Positions 23,140 to 34,976 of a DNA stretch of 64,000 bases are shown here, piece by piece. The notes under the pieces are model-generated. The model was not told the DNA's origin. It did not search any database and worked only from the letters and a program-made list of their open reading frames with translations. The stretch is from Porodaedalea pini (Eukaryota; Basidiomycota; Agaricomycetes; Hymenochaetales; Hymenochaetaceae). Positions within the stretch are counted from its first letter, which is position 1, and each line of letters begins with the position of its first letter. The stretch covers positions 124,001 to 188,000 of the forward strand of contig NBAY01000027.1 of assembly GCA_002794775.1 (NCBI GenBank). The letters run 5' to 3'. The position numbers and the translations under genes were made by a program.

Positions 23140-25338
23140 TCACTCCTTGTGCCGCGAGATCTTCTCTACGCCCGCGCCAATCGCAGTTTTGCGCGCCTGC
23201 TCCTGCATGTGCAAAAGAAAAATAGTATATCAGTAAGTGTTGGACAGTAAAAGACAGAGTCAAAAAAAAATCAAAGAAAAGTTTCTCGTATCTCCGCATC
23301 CTTCACCACAAGAAGGAATAAAAGTGAAGGAATAAAAACTCACATCCTCCTCTTCCTCTTCATCCTCATCGCCTTCGCCCTCTACGTCTCTGTCCTCTTC
23401 TTTATCTGCAAGTGGACTCTCCTCCTCGAAGCTCGAACTTGCACTCGAGCTTGGCGGGCTCGTCTCGTCTCCCGTGCCCACTGCAGCGCTCACGCCGGCT
23501 AGTGCAAGCGGGCTCGGTCCCAGACAAGTTGCCGTACCAGGCGTGCCGAGCGGTGTGGTCGAACCGAGTACATGCGGATACGTCTCTACCGTCGGCGTCC
23601 CAAGCGCCGAGTTCGTTAATGAGTGCGAGTGCGAGTGGTGGTGGCGCGGCCGCGGGGCAGGAACAGTCACTGCGGTGTAGACGTACTCCTTCTCCCATTT
23701 TTCTTTCTCCTCCTTCATCTCCCTCTTCTCGTCCGCAGTCGCTTTCTCCTCCGACGTCTGGGGGACCCGGAGTTCTTTCTCCTCGCTTGCATCCACGGGA
23801 GTGACAGGTCCTGGAACCTCCGTTACGCTTGGCTCCGATTCCTTCACTAGTGCCTCAGACACCGCCCGCTCTATCTCCTCCTTCTCTACCGCCCGCTCCG
23901 TCTCTGCCTTTTCGCCGTCAAGTGTCGCCTCGCTATCATTAGCGGCCGCTTTCCCCTTCTCTTTCTCCCTCGCCTCACGCTCTTCTCTCTCAATCCTCTC
24001 CTGCTCGCGCTGTCGCCTCCTCCTCTTCACCCAGCCCATCCCGCTTCCATCATCTTCGTCTGCTACCCGTGATCCATCCTCATGGCCCACACTCAACTTC
24101 TTGTTGCTCTGTAGCGCCGCCCATTGAGACGAGCCGGCGCCCGCCGCACCCTGCACGCTGCCCATCCCACCATGGCCCCATTCGACGAACTCAGGCTCCG
24201 TGTTGCGCACGTTCGCAAACGGATTCTTGCCTGTGCTAGAAGAAGGGGGGCGCGAACCGTACACGCGGCCGTTGAGCAGGCGCGTCCCGCGGCGCACCGT
24301 AGACGGCGCGCTACTCGAAGGCATGTGCGCTTTTGTGTTGCGTGCCGCAGGTGTCGCGGCGGTTCCGACCTCGCTCACGACGGGCTTGAGAGAGAGTCCG
24401 CCACGGAAAGAGAGCGCGGGAGAAACGGGCAGGGAGTCCGCTCCGCCGGCACTCTTCCGGCGTGGGAGTGGGTTGCCAAGGCTCGCGGTGCTCGCATTAG
24501 AGTCGCTGAGCGAGCCGAGCATGCTCCCGAATCCGCCCGCGCGGGACGAGCACACGGAGGCGGTGGATTCGCGGGAGGAGGAGCGCCAAAGGCTGAACTG
24601 CCCGTGCTCGTCGGGCGTGCGCGGCGCATTCTTCAGGTGGGTGGGCTTCGGGAGGCGCAGTATACGCGCCCACCGAGGCGACTTTTTCTTGCAGTTTGCG
24701 AGAGTATGTGTCTCGTCGGTGCCGCAGTCGGAGCCGGCGATGGTGTTGGTCTCGGTCGCCTGGCCGCTGTCGGGAGGGTCACTGCCATCGAATGAAAGGC
24801 CGAGCGTGGAGCAGGAAGACAGGGCATGTGATTCGTTCAGGTGCACCGCTCGTGTGGGGGTGGGCGGAGTGATGTGGGCCGAGACGGGCGGGGAGAGAAG
24901 GGCCTGAGCAGCGTGATACGGGGAGGACGCCGCGCTGTCGACCTCAGTGAAGAACCCCGGGGAGAGCAGGTCGTCATCATAGTCATACTCACTCCGGCGC
25001 GGCTCTGGGAGCGGAGCGAAGCGAATCTTGCGCGGAGGCTGATGTGCTGCGGCGGGCGACGTAGACGCCTGGGTGCCGCCTGCGCTGGTCGCTGAGGTGG
25101 ACGAGACGATGTCGTCTGTTGAAGAGGTGCTCGAAGATGCGGAAGAGTGAGACGAGAGGGACACTTGCTGGGTTCCGGCGGCGCCAGCATTCGAAGAAAA
25201 GGGCGAGAGGAGGTAGGATGTGCGCTTCGGAGAGTTGGACGCCGAGGACGATGGGGATGCGTTGAGGAGGATGCCTGAGCGGGGTGGGGCGGTGGACATG
25301 AACTGGCTGCCCGCAGGTGGGGACATCATGGCGGTCAT
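23140..25338 (-). CDS. Large Ser/Pro-rich disordered protein, unrecognised, probably regulatory
   Basis: A long exon (from an ATG at 25338 to 23344) is joined by a GTGAGT donor to a small last exon 23202-23140 encoding EQARKTAIGAGVEKISRHKE and stop. The phases agree. The protein, about 690 residues, is mostly disordered. Islands that look conserved are RKIRFAPLPEPRR followed by an acidic YDYDDD run, KKKSPRWARILRLPK, NPFANVRNTEPEFVEWGHGGMG, a highly charged RRRRQREQERIEREEREAREKEK helix, and the acidic run before the last intron. The open frame extends upstream of 25338 through VDIYTDYKRPRLIVQ without an ATG, so a short 5' exon with the true start may exist. It could be a signalling or transcription adaptor; no family is claimed. 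A 7.5 kb desert lies upstream of its start. Confidence 0.7.
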
Positions 25339-27920
25339 GACGTGACCTAACCCTCTTCCTGCCTGTGCTCCCTGCTTGTTTCTGTTTTGCTCGCTGTGTT
25401 GCACGATGAGCCTGGGTCGTTTGTAGTCGGTGTAGATGTCGACTCTGAGGATGGGGGTTTAAGAAGGAGAAGGGAGGGCAAGAGGGGAGAATGAAAGGAC
25501 GAGGAGGAGGAGATGTCTCTCACTTCCTTTTCACTAGACTGTTACGCCTGCACTGGCCGGGGTCCTTACTCGCTTACGCCCTTGGCATTTCTGACTCAGC
25601 GTCCATGTTTCTATTTCTCAGTTTCCTCTTTTGCTTCCGTACACCTCCTGTCAGAGATACAAATTACAAAGAAATCAACAATATAAACAACGAAATATCA
25701 ATTCAACTCGGCCAGTGTTTTCCTGTTCTTTGCCTTTGCCTTTGTATTAATATTGACTAGTGCTTAGGCGATAACCTGCCAAGAATCGGTGACCCGGCCG
25801 CGTCTCCCCAATCCTGTGCACTCTCGCAGCTCGCTCGTCCTGCTCGTGATCTTGCTTACCTTCTTCTTCTCTCCTACGCGGCTGCCAACGCTCGTTCTCT
25901 CGGAAGAAGTCCCCATGGTCGTGTTCATCGCACATCGCACGCCGAATCCGCCTTTTCTCTTATCCTTATTCCATCGCAACCTCCCTCGCCTTCCCGCTCC
26001 TCCGACTCTTCTGCTCCTGCTTCCTCCGCCTCGCCATCCTGCCTCGCTCCCTGAACGGTGCCCCCACCGTGAGACAGCGAGAAGAAAGCGCACGATGCTC
26101 GCCTGTCCCTCTTTTACGAGCGACGAAGCCGGGCCATCGCCTCGCGAGCCTCGCTCTGCAGCCTTCTGGATCTCGCCAAGTGCACGGCCAAGCCCGCCAC
26201 TCACTAGACCCCTGGACGTGTTGACGTATAGTGCACGGCTCTGCATGTCATCGGCCTCTGTTTGTGCTCAGGGGCACACCGCTCGCTCGCCCTGCCGCCC
26301 TCCTCACGCTATACGCAGCTCAGATCTAGAGCGTCAGGAATGAACGAAATAAATGAACACCGCGCGAGACCGTCTGTCGTTTCATTCCAATGACAAAACC
26401 ATAACATCTCTTGGCTTGGTGTCTTCTTCCGCTCTTAATTCGACGCCCACGACCCGGAAGCCATCACTCAGACTCTTCCCCATCTACGAAGCATCAATTG
26501 CCGACTCTCCCCTGTTCTTTGAATGGAATTAATGAACATACATAGTGTACATGTACAACTTACTCATACGCACATCAACCCCAACAGATCCCGAACGCGC
26601 ACCTTCGCTTCGCTTTGCTCCCGCCCCGTCCACGTCCACGCCGTCTAAAAGAAATCTCGATTCGCCGAGGATCTCCCTTCCTCCTTTGTCCGCGACGTGC
26701 TTAAAGCCTCCGCCTGGCGCGTTCTCGAGACGCAGTTGACGGCCTTCTGGCTTTCCTTGCCACAGCATAAGAACACCCAAGCACCCAAGCTGACAGTTTA
26801 CGGTCGTTTCTCCTCCTGTTCAGCAGAATCTGCACCGCGCCCCTTTCTAGTACCCCGTACCGCTCGTCCGAACTCGAGCACTAGACTCAACGTTTTAGTC
26901 TCCGAAAGATATCCTCTGTACGTCTCCTATTCCAAATCACAGTTAATAAATCGAGATTTCGACACACGGGAGATGATCTTCGACAGACGGGTTCCTGCTC
27001 ACCATGACGCACGACGCACGACACACGACCTGCGACTCGCCGCCCACACCCGGAAACGCCTGCGACTCCCCCGCGCCGCCGCGCTTCGGGGGTTCAAGTA
27101 CCTAGCTACAAATATTAATAGCAGGAAACAGGGGGTCCGCCTTCCGATTCTTTTTTTTTTTCGGAAATGGTTACACTATCAGCAGGGGGAGAATATGAAT
27201 GAATACGAAAAGGAAATAGAGTGGTTTGGATTTAGAAGCTTCGATATTAGTATTGATATTAAGGATGTGCGCTCTATTCTGGCTCCTTTCAAGTGCAATT
27301 TCGGATCAATATTAATGATCAGCGATACACACAAAAACAAGGACCGTAAATCGAGAAAATGAGGGCGATCGTCGTTCAGGCTGTCCGCCGGGTACGGTAC
27401 ACTATTCTTCAAAAATACAAAGTTAATAACTGTATATATATGTACACATGTCTATCGAGGTAGATAATTAATACTGGTACTACATAGTACTAGTGCTTCT
27501 CCGCACGCTCGTCCGACTGCTTCTAACTAACCATCGTTTCTTTCAGGTACGTATACGAGTCTTGCATACGTGTCCACCCTTCGCATGAAATATAAAACCC
27601 CGAATCCGAATCCACTATATCCTCAGATAGACTGGGCGCTCCCACCCACGGACAGGCCCGCTTGTGAAACACACACATACATATATAGCTTCAGATATAT
27701 ACAAGTCCTTCTAATGGTATAGAATATTAATATTAATGGCTCTGTCCGATGCTTTCGTTAACTCCTAAACAGTTCACCACGAGATGACTCGGAGATGAGA
27801 ATAAAAGGTACACTAGGACTGGCAGCTTCAAGTTCCCAGATTCGGGTGAAGACGAGGGCCGCCTCGCAGATTTATGGAAGAGGCCTACATAGGTTGATAC
27901 GGATACTAATTACTATGGGT

Positions 27921-27945
27921 ACAATATCAATATCAATATCAATAT
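27921..27945. repeat. (ATATCA)n short tandem repeat
   Basis: Four near-perfect units of a six-base repeat lie inside the gene desert. A shorter related tract occurs at about 31510. Confidence 0.7.
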
Positions 27946-29170
27946 GAACGCGCACTTCGCCGCTCACCTGAACACGAGTCTGAGTCTGAGCACTAGTACT
28001 AGTCAGTAGTCTGGCGCGCGTACGCGTGGTGGCAGCGACGATCCTCCGGTGCACAGCGACCTGACACTAGTACTGACAACATTAATGACAATATTAATCT
28101 ATGGACATAGGGCGGCTCGGCTCCGAGGTGCATAGTATATTAACATTGAGGCCCTGATGTGCGTGGAATAGATATGGACACGATTACTATTAATATTAGT
28201 ATTGTAAGCACTAGTAGTGGCGCCGGTGTTCCGTTCGGTGTTGTCGCTCAGAAACCCGGGCCCAAAGGCACGACGGCTCTCTCTCGGCGCTGCGCTCATC
28301 AGCACCACCATCAATCATTGACATCAAGGTATTTTTGGATTTGAGGGGAAGATGGGGGCGTTAGGGGGCGTATCCAAAAAGGATCCAAAGTGGATGTAAG
28401 AATTAATATTGAACGTCAGTATTAATACGGAATTTTAATGCGAGCGCGCTCCATTGCACTAGTACTTAAGCTTGGAATAACAGAGATTCAGACATCGATA
28501 TCGTATCAAGCATCATTAATATCCGTCCCCCTTATCTTCTCTATTAATCTACTTCAATCATGATCGCGCCGTCTCGACCTCAACCGAAAGTGTCTGTCAC
28601 AACTGCATTAATATTGACATTAATATTGCCTCGTCTCCATCGTCGACGTGCATAATGAATAAGGGATAATGTATACCGCAAAAAAGGGTCGACACAACTT
28701 TAACTTACAAGCCGCTCCCCCGAAATGCACTAAGCACAAGCCTAGGCCTATCAAGAAAGAAGGCGGAGAAGATAAGACCGGGGAGTGTATGGGGTAGTCG
28801 CGTCAAAGTTAATACTAATACTAGAGATTTGAGTTGTCGACGCCGCAGCGTGAGGCGCGAGCGCGTCAGGATGCAGCCTTCTTCCACCGGCGAGTGAGAT
28901 ATCGGGTATTTGAGATGGGACGCACGTTCGTTGGTTGTAGCCATCTAGTAAGTGATACTGATAGTCGGAAGTCGAATCCAGAGCGCCGTTCGAAGACTAG
29001 TACTGTATTAATATTGCGATCACGATCAAGCCACACACGTATTGCATATTGGGGGACGGTTGGACCCACACCGTAGTACGCGCGACGCCGGCCGACGTGC
29101 TGCGTCATCGCGGCGGCGGCCTCCGTCGTCGTGCGGGCAACCGTAAACACTGCGCATGTGAAAATGACAA

Positions 29171-29199
29171 ACAGAAACAGAAACAGAAACAGAAACAGA
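29171..29199. repeat. (CAGAAA)n short tandem repeat
   Basis: Nearly five units of a six-base repeat lie inside the gene desert. It has no coding support on either strand. Confidence 0.75.
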
Positions 29200-31535
29200 C
29201 GCAATTTGAGATGGAAATTTTTGAGCAAAGCGAACGAATGGAAGAGATGATCGCGTCGAGGGACTGGATCTGAGATCATGATGGGAAGGCGGGGACAGAC
29301 AAGTACTGGCAAACGTGCGAGCGTAGGGTGGCGTTTCTCTGTCAGCCTTATCATTCGTAGATTCATACAATACAGTCCAATTCGAATCGAGTCGCGTGCC
29401 ATGTATATCGAAAAACGGACAAAGTGAGACAACGGCGGTGCTTGAGAAGGTTTGAGCATCTCACTGTATATGTGCACGAGTAAAATGAAACAAGTTGGAA
29501 AAAGCATCGACGAACGTTCATAACGGTGATCAAAGGATTCGGCTAGCGATCTCCTCATGTCGCAGAAGTTTTTACACAAGCGACACGGAGCGCGAGCACC
29601 CCGTCCGAATCGCAACCATGTGGATTTGGGCTTACCAGGAACGAACAGAATAGACCCCCCGACACTCCTTACTTTGTTTATTTCCAGAAATAGAGTTCTG
29701 AAAAGCCTTTGGTGGTGCAACTCCATAAGAGGCAGGTTGACGTGGCCTTCACCGCGACTTCAAATCGGACCCAGTACTAGTGATCCCCTGATCCTAATTT
29801 TTTGACTTCTTCTTTTTCTCTCATCAATGTCTTCTCTACCGCGCCTTTTTCATCGCCGGCTGCTCGAACACGAGCTCATAGTCTATCGATTGTGGGCTCT
29901 GCAGAAAAAGGAAAAAGGAAACAATCGCAATATTAATAAGGAGGCGAGTAACCCGCCCGTCTCTCCCGGCGCAACGCCACACACGTCAGAGTCAGAGATT
30001 TGTCTGGAATGTTCGGAGACGCTGGCTAGCACGAAAGCGGTTGAAGAACGCGGCGCTTTCAGACTCAATGGAACCCTCTAGACTCCAAGCTTCCCCCACC
30101 TCGACTTCCGACTCCCCGAGTCTCCGAATGGGGGGCACCTTCGCTGTGATGGCTATGATTTCATCGCTCGCCCACCTCGGACATGATCACCTCAAACCGG
30201 GCTGAGAATGAGAACCGACTACATCATATTAATAGCCCCAGGACACGCGCGTGACCGCGACGCGCTCCTTTCGCTCCCTCGTTAGTTCAGAGAGATGTCT
30301 TGCGCTTGACCTCCGCATGCTATGCCTCGCACGGGGCGTCAGTTTGAATCGAGGATGGAGCAGGTGTGATTTCAAGCTGGCTCCTAGGCTGTATTCAGAA
30401 ACGAGCCGCACCGTTTCAGCCTTTAAGACTAAGAAGAATCCGCCTTTGGGCATAGCCTCATCAGACGCAAAGAGAGGGAGCGGGATGAACCACCTACGGA
30501 ACAACGTTGACGGGCTCACCCGGCGCAGGGCATACACTACGGTACTCTCAGTTGAATCGCATAAGGTTCTTGAGTCTCAAATGTCGAAGTGGATTCCATG
30601 GCCCGCGCTCCCTTTCCGCTAGTACTAATCATGATCACCCGGAACTCAAAGCCAGTCCGAATCACTATGACCGGGAGAAGGACACTAACCGCGCGTCTAC
30701 CCTCGGGACCTTCCCTAGGTGGGCGATCACTCGGACAAATTCGGATTCAGAGTCCAGGGTCGGCGATAACGTCCGAGTCGTTTGAGCAGGCTGTGCACCG
30801 TGCATTTACACTACTGAGTTAGAGTTAAAGCTGCTGACCCCCGGTGCGCGTCTTATCGTCCGCTGGCCATAAACCCTCGCGCCAGCGGTCGTGACTTGTG
30901 AAAGCGATGAAGGCCCTCTCTACTGCCCCAGCCCTTGCCTTCTACTAGTACCATCCTCGGACTCCCATGATCACCCAGGTCCCCGTATCGAAGCCCATGA
31001 CCTTCGCTTCGGGCTGCGCACGAACGGCGTATTGGACGCGCGTCTCCTGTCTTTTGGATACGAGGGCTACGTATTCCACACTTGCAGATTTTTTTTCGCT
31101 CAAGTTGCCCCTTTCGTGAATACATGAATACATGCGTACGACGCTGGATATCTGCTTATCTGCGTCCAAGCATCTCTGGCACCTTCTGTGTGCATTGACT
31201 GGCTGCGCGAGTATTGCCGGCGGCCGCTCTCCTCTCGGCCCTCCGGCCTCGCTCGGCCGAAGTCTAATACTCTATTCCTCCACACCCGCTCCGCAGCGAT
31301 CGCGATCGCGATCGACGCACCGACAATCAATCCCCTCTTCACGTTTATCCGCCCACACCCATCTTACACTTACCAGGCCTAGGAGGCGCCAGCCCTATCC
31401 GGGTCTAATCTTCTCTCACTTCCCGGCTCAGATTAATCTTCGAGGCTTCGCTGCAATATTAATATTAATGCCTTCTTTTAAACTTGACTCGGTCACGGTA
31501 CTCGCGCAGTATCAATATCAATATTGCTGCATTTA

Positions 31536-31550
31536 TTTTTTTTTTTTTTT
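31536..31550. repeat. Poly-T run of 15
   Basis: A 15-base T homopolymer lies in the right part of the gene desert, next to two AATATT-type palindromes. Confidence 0.7.
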
Positions 31551-32918
31551 CTATATATTTGCTGTTCATATTAATATTGCGCTGCAATCTGCCCTTCAGC
31601 TTGAAGTCAGCTGCGCCAAACGGCTCAAGGGATGAAATGTGTCGTGTTCGAAGGGCAGAGCGCATATTCATTGCCTGGTAAGACGCAGATAACTCTAGAC
31701 CGTCGATTTCACGAAGACATTTCTCGCATATCCGCGGGGGGGAGGGGAGAGAGAGAGTTCTCAGTTCCAAATCCACGGGGACCTCATCGATATGCTCTTG
31801 ACCCCCTCTCCCCCTCCCTCACACCCCACCACCACTAATCATCCTGCCCTTCTGTCTTTCTCCTCCCTGTGGATAAGAAGGTAGATGTCTTGCTTTTTCT
31901 TCTTCAATGCACCTGTGGGTGTTCGTCCCAATGGCGGACCGCCGCACGTTATCGGGTCCTCTCAAGTCGCTTGTACACTGTACACCTTTCCCCGACTCCG
32001 TCATAGGACGCCCCTAGAGAGTCTGAATCGATCCGGATGGCATGAAAGCAACTATTGATTGCTGATTCTCATTTATTTTACTCTGAGCGTGCGCACGTGC
32101 GCATCATCACGTTTTGGCCCCATCGCGCTGGTGCTATTATATCTTGCGATCGTCTCTTGCGATAGGAATGAAGTGCAAAGAACGGATGCAGGATACGTAG
32201 TTCTTCTATAACTATCTCGTGAAGGGAAACACAGTTGATGGCAGCGTGTGGTATCGGCAGAGGCTGTCTAGAATCGGTCGGTCCACAGCACGCTCCCCGC
32301 TCGGAGACATGTCTTAGCGGCAACCGCTCTCTACTTTGCAGACTTATCGTCGTGAGAAATGCACTAGTGAGAATGTAGCCGCCCAGAAGTTAAAACTGTC
32401 TGAGTGAGTTCAGGCTTGGATTACCGTCTGGAATAGATGTTCGCGTTGTCCGTTGCTCACTCGTCTCGTATCGTATAGAAATTTGCAAGACGAGATTTCA
32501 ATTGATAAACGATATCTCTTCTGCTATGAGCGGATATGTATGTTGTATCAGAACGAAAGAGGTCTTCCTCTGCAATTGCGTCCATGAGAACGTGGCACTA
32601 TATAAATAATTGTTTGGCAACTAGTAAAAATATACAATGAAACGGGCTGTAGTGTATATGTACTTATAGCGAAGTGTATGAAAGATAAACTGGTAAGGGT
32701 TATGTACGACTATAATAAGATAGTATGATAAGTGATTATTCGACAGCGACAAAAAAAAAAAAGAAAAAGGAACACGTCATCCAGAATCCTCAGATCATCG
32801 AGATCCCGCAAATCCGATGCTCAAAAAAAAACTTGATGAAAAGAACGGATCAGGGAGAAGAGGATCCGCATCCACTCCTCCTCCGCGAACCGAGATTCGA
32901 GTTGGCCCCGGAGCGGCT

Positions 32919-33759
32919 TTAGCCAACCCTGCTGGACGATCCGCCAGCGCGCGCGTTCTGCGCGGCGATGCGGCGGCGCGCCTCGTCGAGCTGGAAGCGC
33001 CACTTGCGGTACACGCCCTCGTTCGGGTGCGGCGCGTAGCGGCACGCCTCGAAGACGACCAGCTGTTCCTGGAAGCTTGGGTTGAGCCATATCTGCTCGC
33101 GAGCTAGGGATTTTCGAGAGAACAACATGGGAAGAAGGAGGTAAATAAGGAGTAAAGAAACGGGGAAAGAAGAGGGAATGTACCTTGGCGAACGACGGTC
33201 AGCGCATCTGTCGCAGACACACGCCTGGACCACATAACTATCATGATGGGGAGAGTAGTTAGATACATCTAACTCAACCGAGTATTTTAATTGATCCAAT
33301 GACTCCGGGAGACTCACGATAAGCGGCTACAACGCAGGCACTCCTCGAGAGTCCCTGCACGCAGTGCACGAGAACTACGGCGCCCTGAGTCTGCATCGCG
33401 GTGTGGATAAACTGGCACGCAGCAGGAAGATGGATGAGCAAGTCTTCCGTCGGCTGATCTTCGACGGGAATCTTGTGTATAACATATCCGGACTGCGGGT
33501 GGTGAGCGGGGATCGGCTCATTGCAGACGGATACAATGTGCGTGATCCTTCGCTCGTGCAAACCTTGGGGAGTAGACGCGGTGGTCAAGCTAGATTAATA
33601 AGAAGTATGTTAGCCCAGTATCAAATAGGTTTCGAAGCTACCAAACTATACTGACTTCCCGAGGTAGAGCTTGCCTTCAATGACGGGGTCTGCGTGGTTT
33701 CTCCAGCCCATTATTGCGTCTAGCTGATTAGCGAAAGTGAAGTTGTTTGATGAAGCCAT
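32919..33759 (-). CDS. Dual-specificity protein phosphatase
   Basis: Exons 33759-33656, 33589-33318, 33237-33184 and 33103-32919 sum to 205 codons, giving 204 residues, typical for a small catalytic-domain-only DSP. The active-site loop VLVHCVQGLSRS (HC-x5-R) is preceded by IPVEDQPTEDLLIHLP with the general-acid aspartate, and followed by SACVVAAYLMWSRR and the ALTVVRQAREQIWLNP segment. The substrate is inferred to be phospho-Ser/Thr/Tyr; kinase partners are unknown. A TATAAA word on the minus strand at about 33780-33785 is only some 20 bases above the ATG, too close to be an ordinary TATA box unless the leader is tiny. The gene is intact. Confidence 0.88.
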
Positions 33760-34976
33760 AGCGTCCACGCTTGCTTAAATTTATAGTCGGTAAAGGGATG
33801 CTGTATGAGACCAAACGTCCAGCGAGCGGCCAGGAAGCGTGTGCGGTGAGAAGGCAGGCACACAAGAAACACGGGGAGGAACTCAGTTGGAGTCAGAACA
33901 TCTGAAAGTGCGGACGTTACATAGTGGTTTCTCCCTCAGAGGCTATGACTCCCCTCCAGTGCATGCTCTAAGAGACGAATCGTGGCGGTCATGGCAGCAA
34001 ATTATGTGCAGCGAAGAGTTACCCCACCAGGAAATCCCGCTTCTTCCGTCCAGTTCCAGAGTACAAAGCAACGGATGAGCGCAGCTAGTGGCGGCGGGTC
34101 GAACGGGATATGTTTTCCGAGTGTAAGAAGCAGTCCACCATACCACATGGCTCACAAGAAGCATTTCAGATCAACAAAAGCGGGATCAACAGAGTAGGCT
34201 AATCTGGGCCCGAGCCAGTGTATGGCGTTGATCAGGGTGGCGGAGCTGATCCCGAGGCTTCCATCTCAAGCGCTTGTACTTGCAGCTTTGGCGGCGTAAA
34301 CAAACCGCAGCCCATCTGAAGCGCGCAGTTCGTACCGTTCCACCGATGTCTCAATCAATGTCGGTAGGGTTTCTGACTGCTGCGCAGAACGTTGAGGAAC
34401 TGCAGCGAGCTATCATTTTTTGGGGGAAGGGTTGTTCTACGCTATGGCTGGCCTTTGGAAATGACTGCGGTTCCGTGCAGAGACGGTGGACTCATTGGGA
34501 GTCAAGTGGCTTGTGTACTTGATGGAGGATAGGATCATCCTGAAATTGGGAAGGCCCAGTACGGATACCGTGTGTCCGGAATTGAAGAGGCGCGCTCATT
34601 ATCATTGAAACGATGAGTTCGTACCTGGTCTCGATGACTCAGACACAGGTGCGTTTAGAGACAGATATGCATGTAGTGCAAGGCATAAATTGATAGATAG
34701 ATTGAGTTTCAAAGAGCAGTTTGCATAGGTTGAACGAAATAGGTGTATAGTGCCGTGGTAGTCTGTTGCACTAGCAATGCAGTTCAGTTTGTGTCCGAAG
34801 CATGTTAGTTGAACGTGAGACAATGCTACCAAACATGATCGTGGTTCAGGCGGGCGTTTCATCAACGATACACTTAGACGCGCATCCTCAACCACGATTG
34901 ACTGAACTACGGGCGACGACGACGAGGAGATTGCCTCGACTGTACGCTAGAGGCGGCCAATCTATTGTAGCTGGGA
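33760..34976. other. Intergenic region between divergent genes
   Basis: The phosphatase (minus) and the disordered protein gene (plus) start from this 1.2 kb region. Short ORFs are present without domains. I see nothing repetitive. Confidence 0.4.

Larger units (their letters stand above)
25405..32918. other. 7.5 kb gene desert rich in short AT palindromes
   Basis: No ORF here shows a known domain, and neighbouring ORFs cannot be joined by splice sites into a sensible protein. From about 27100 to 31600 the sequence holds many copies of ATTAAT, AATATT and ACTAGT or AGTACT words. Examples lie at 27723-27740, 28180-28225, 28402-28430, 28604-28630, 28998-29012, 31450-31470 and 31567-31580. The background is otherwise mixed GC content, so this is not simple AT richness. 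It lies between the 5' end of a minus-strand gene (25338) and the 3' end of another (32919). It could be a long regulatory region, an unspliced non-coding transcript or a chromosomal landmark. Confidence 0.55.

Noticed and set aside
24124..24907. Long plus-strand ORFs (223 and 235 codons)
   Set aside because: They are antisense shadows of the GC-rich, Ser/Pro-rich exon of the minus-strand gene at 23140-25338; composition is Arg/Gly-rich with no domain.
26697..27362. Plus-strand ORF of 221 codons inside the gene desert
   Set aside because: No motif; the sequence includes a homopolymer run and reads like translated non-coding DNA.
28866..29726. Minus-strand ORF of 286 codons inside the gene desert
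   Set aside because: Composition is irregular, no domain is visible, and it overlaps other ORFs of equal quality; probably chance.
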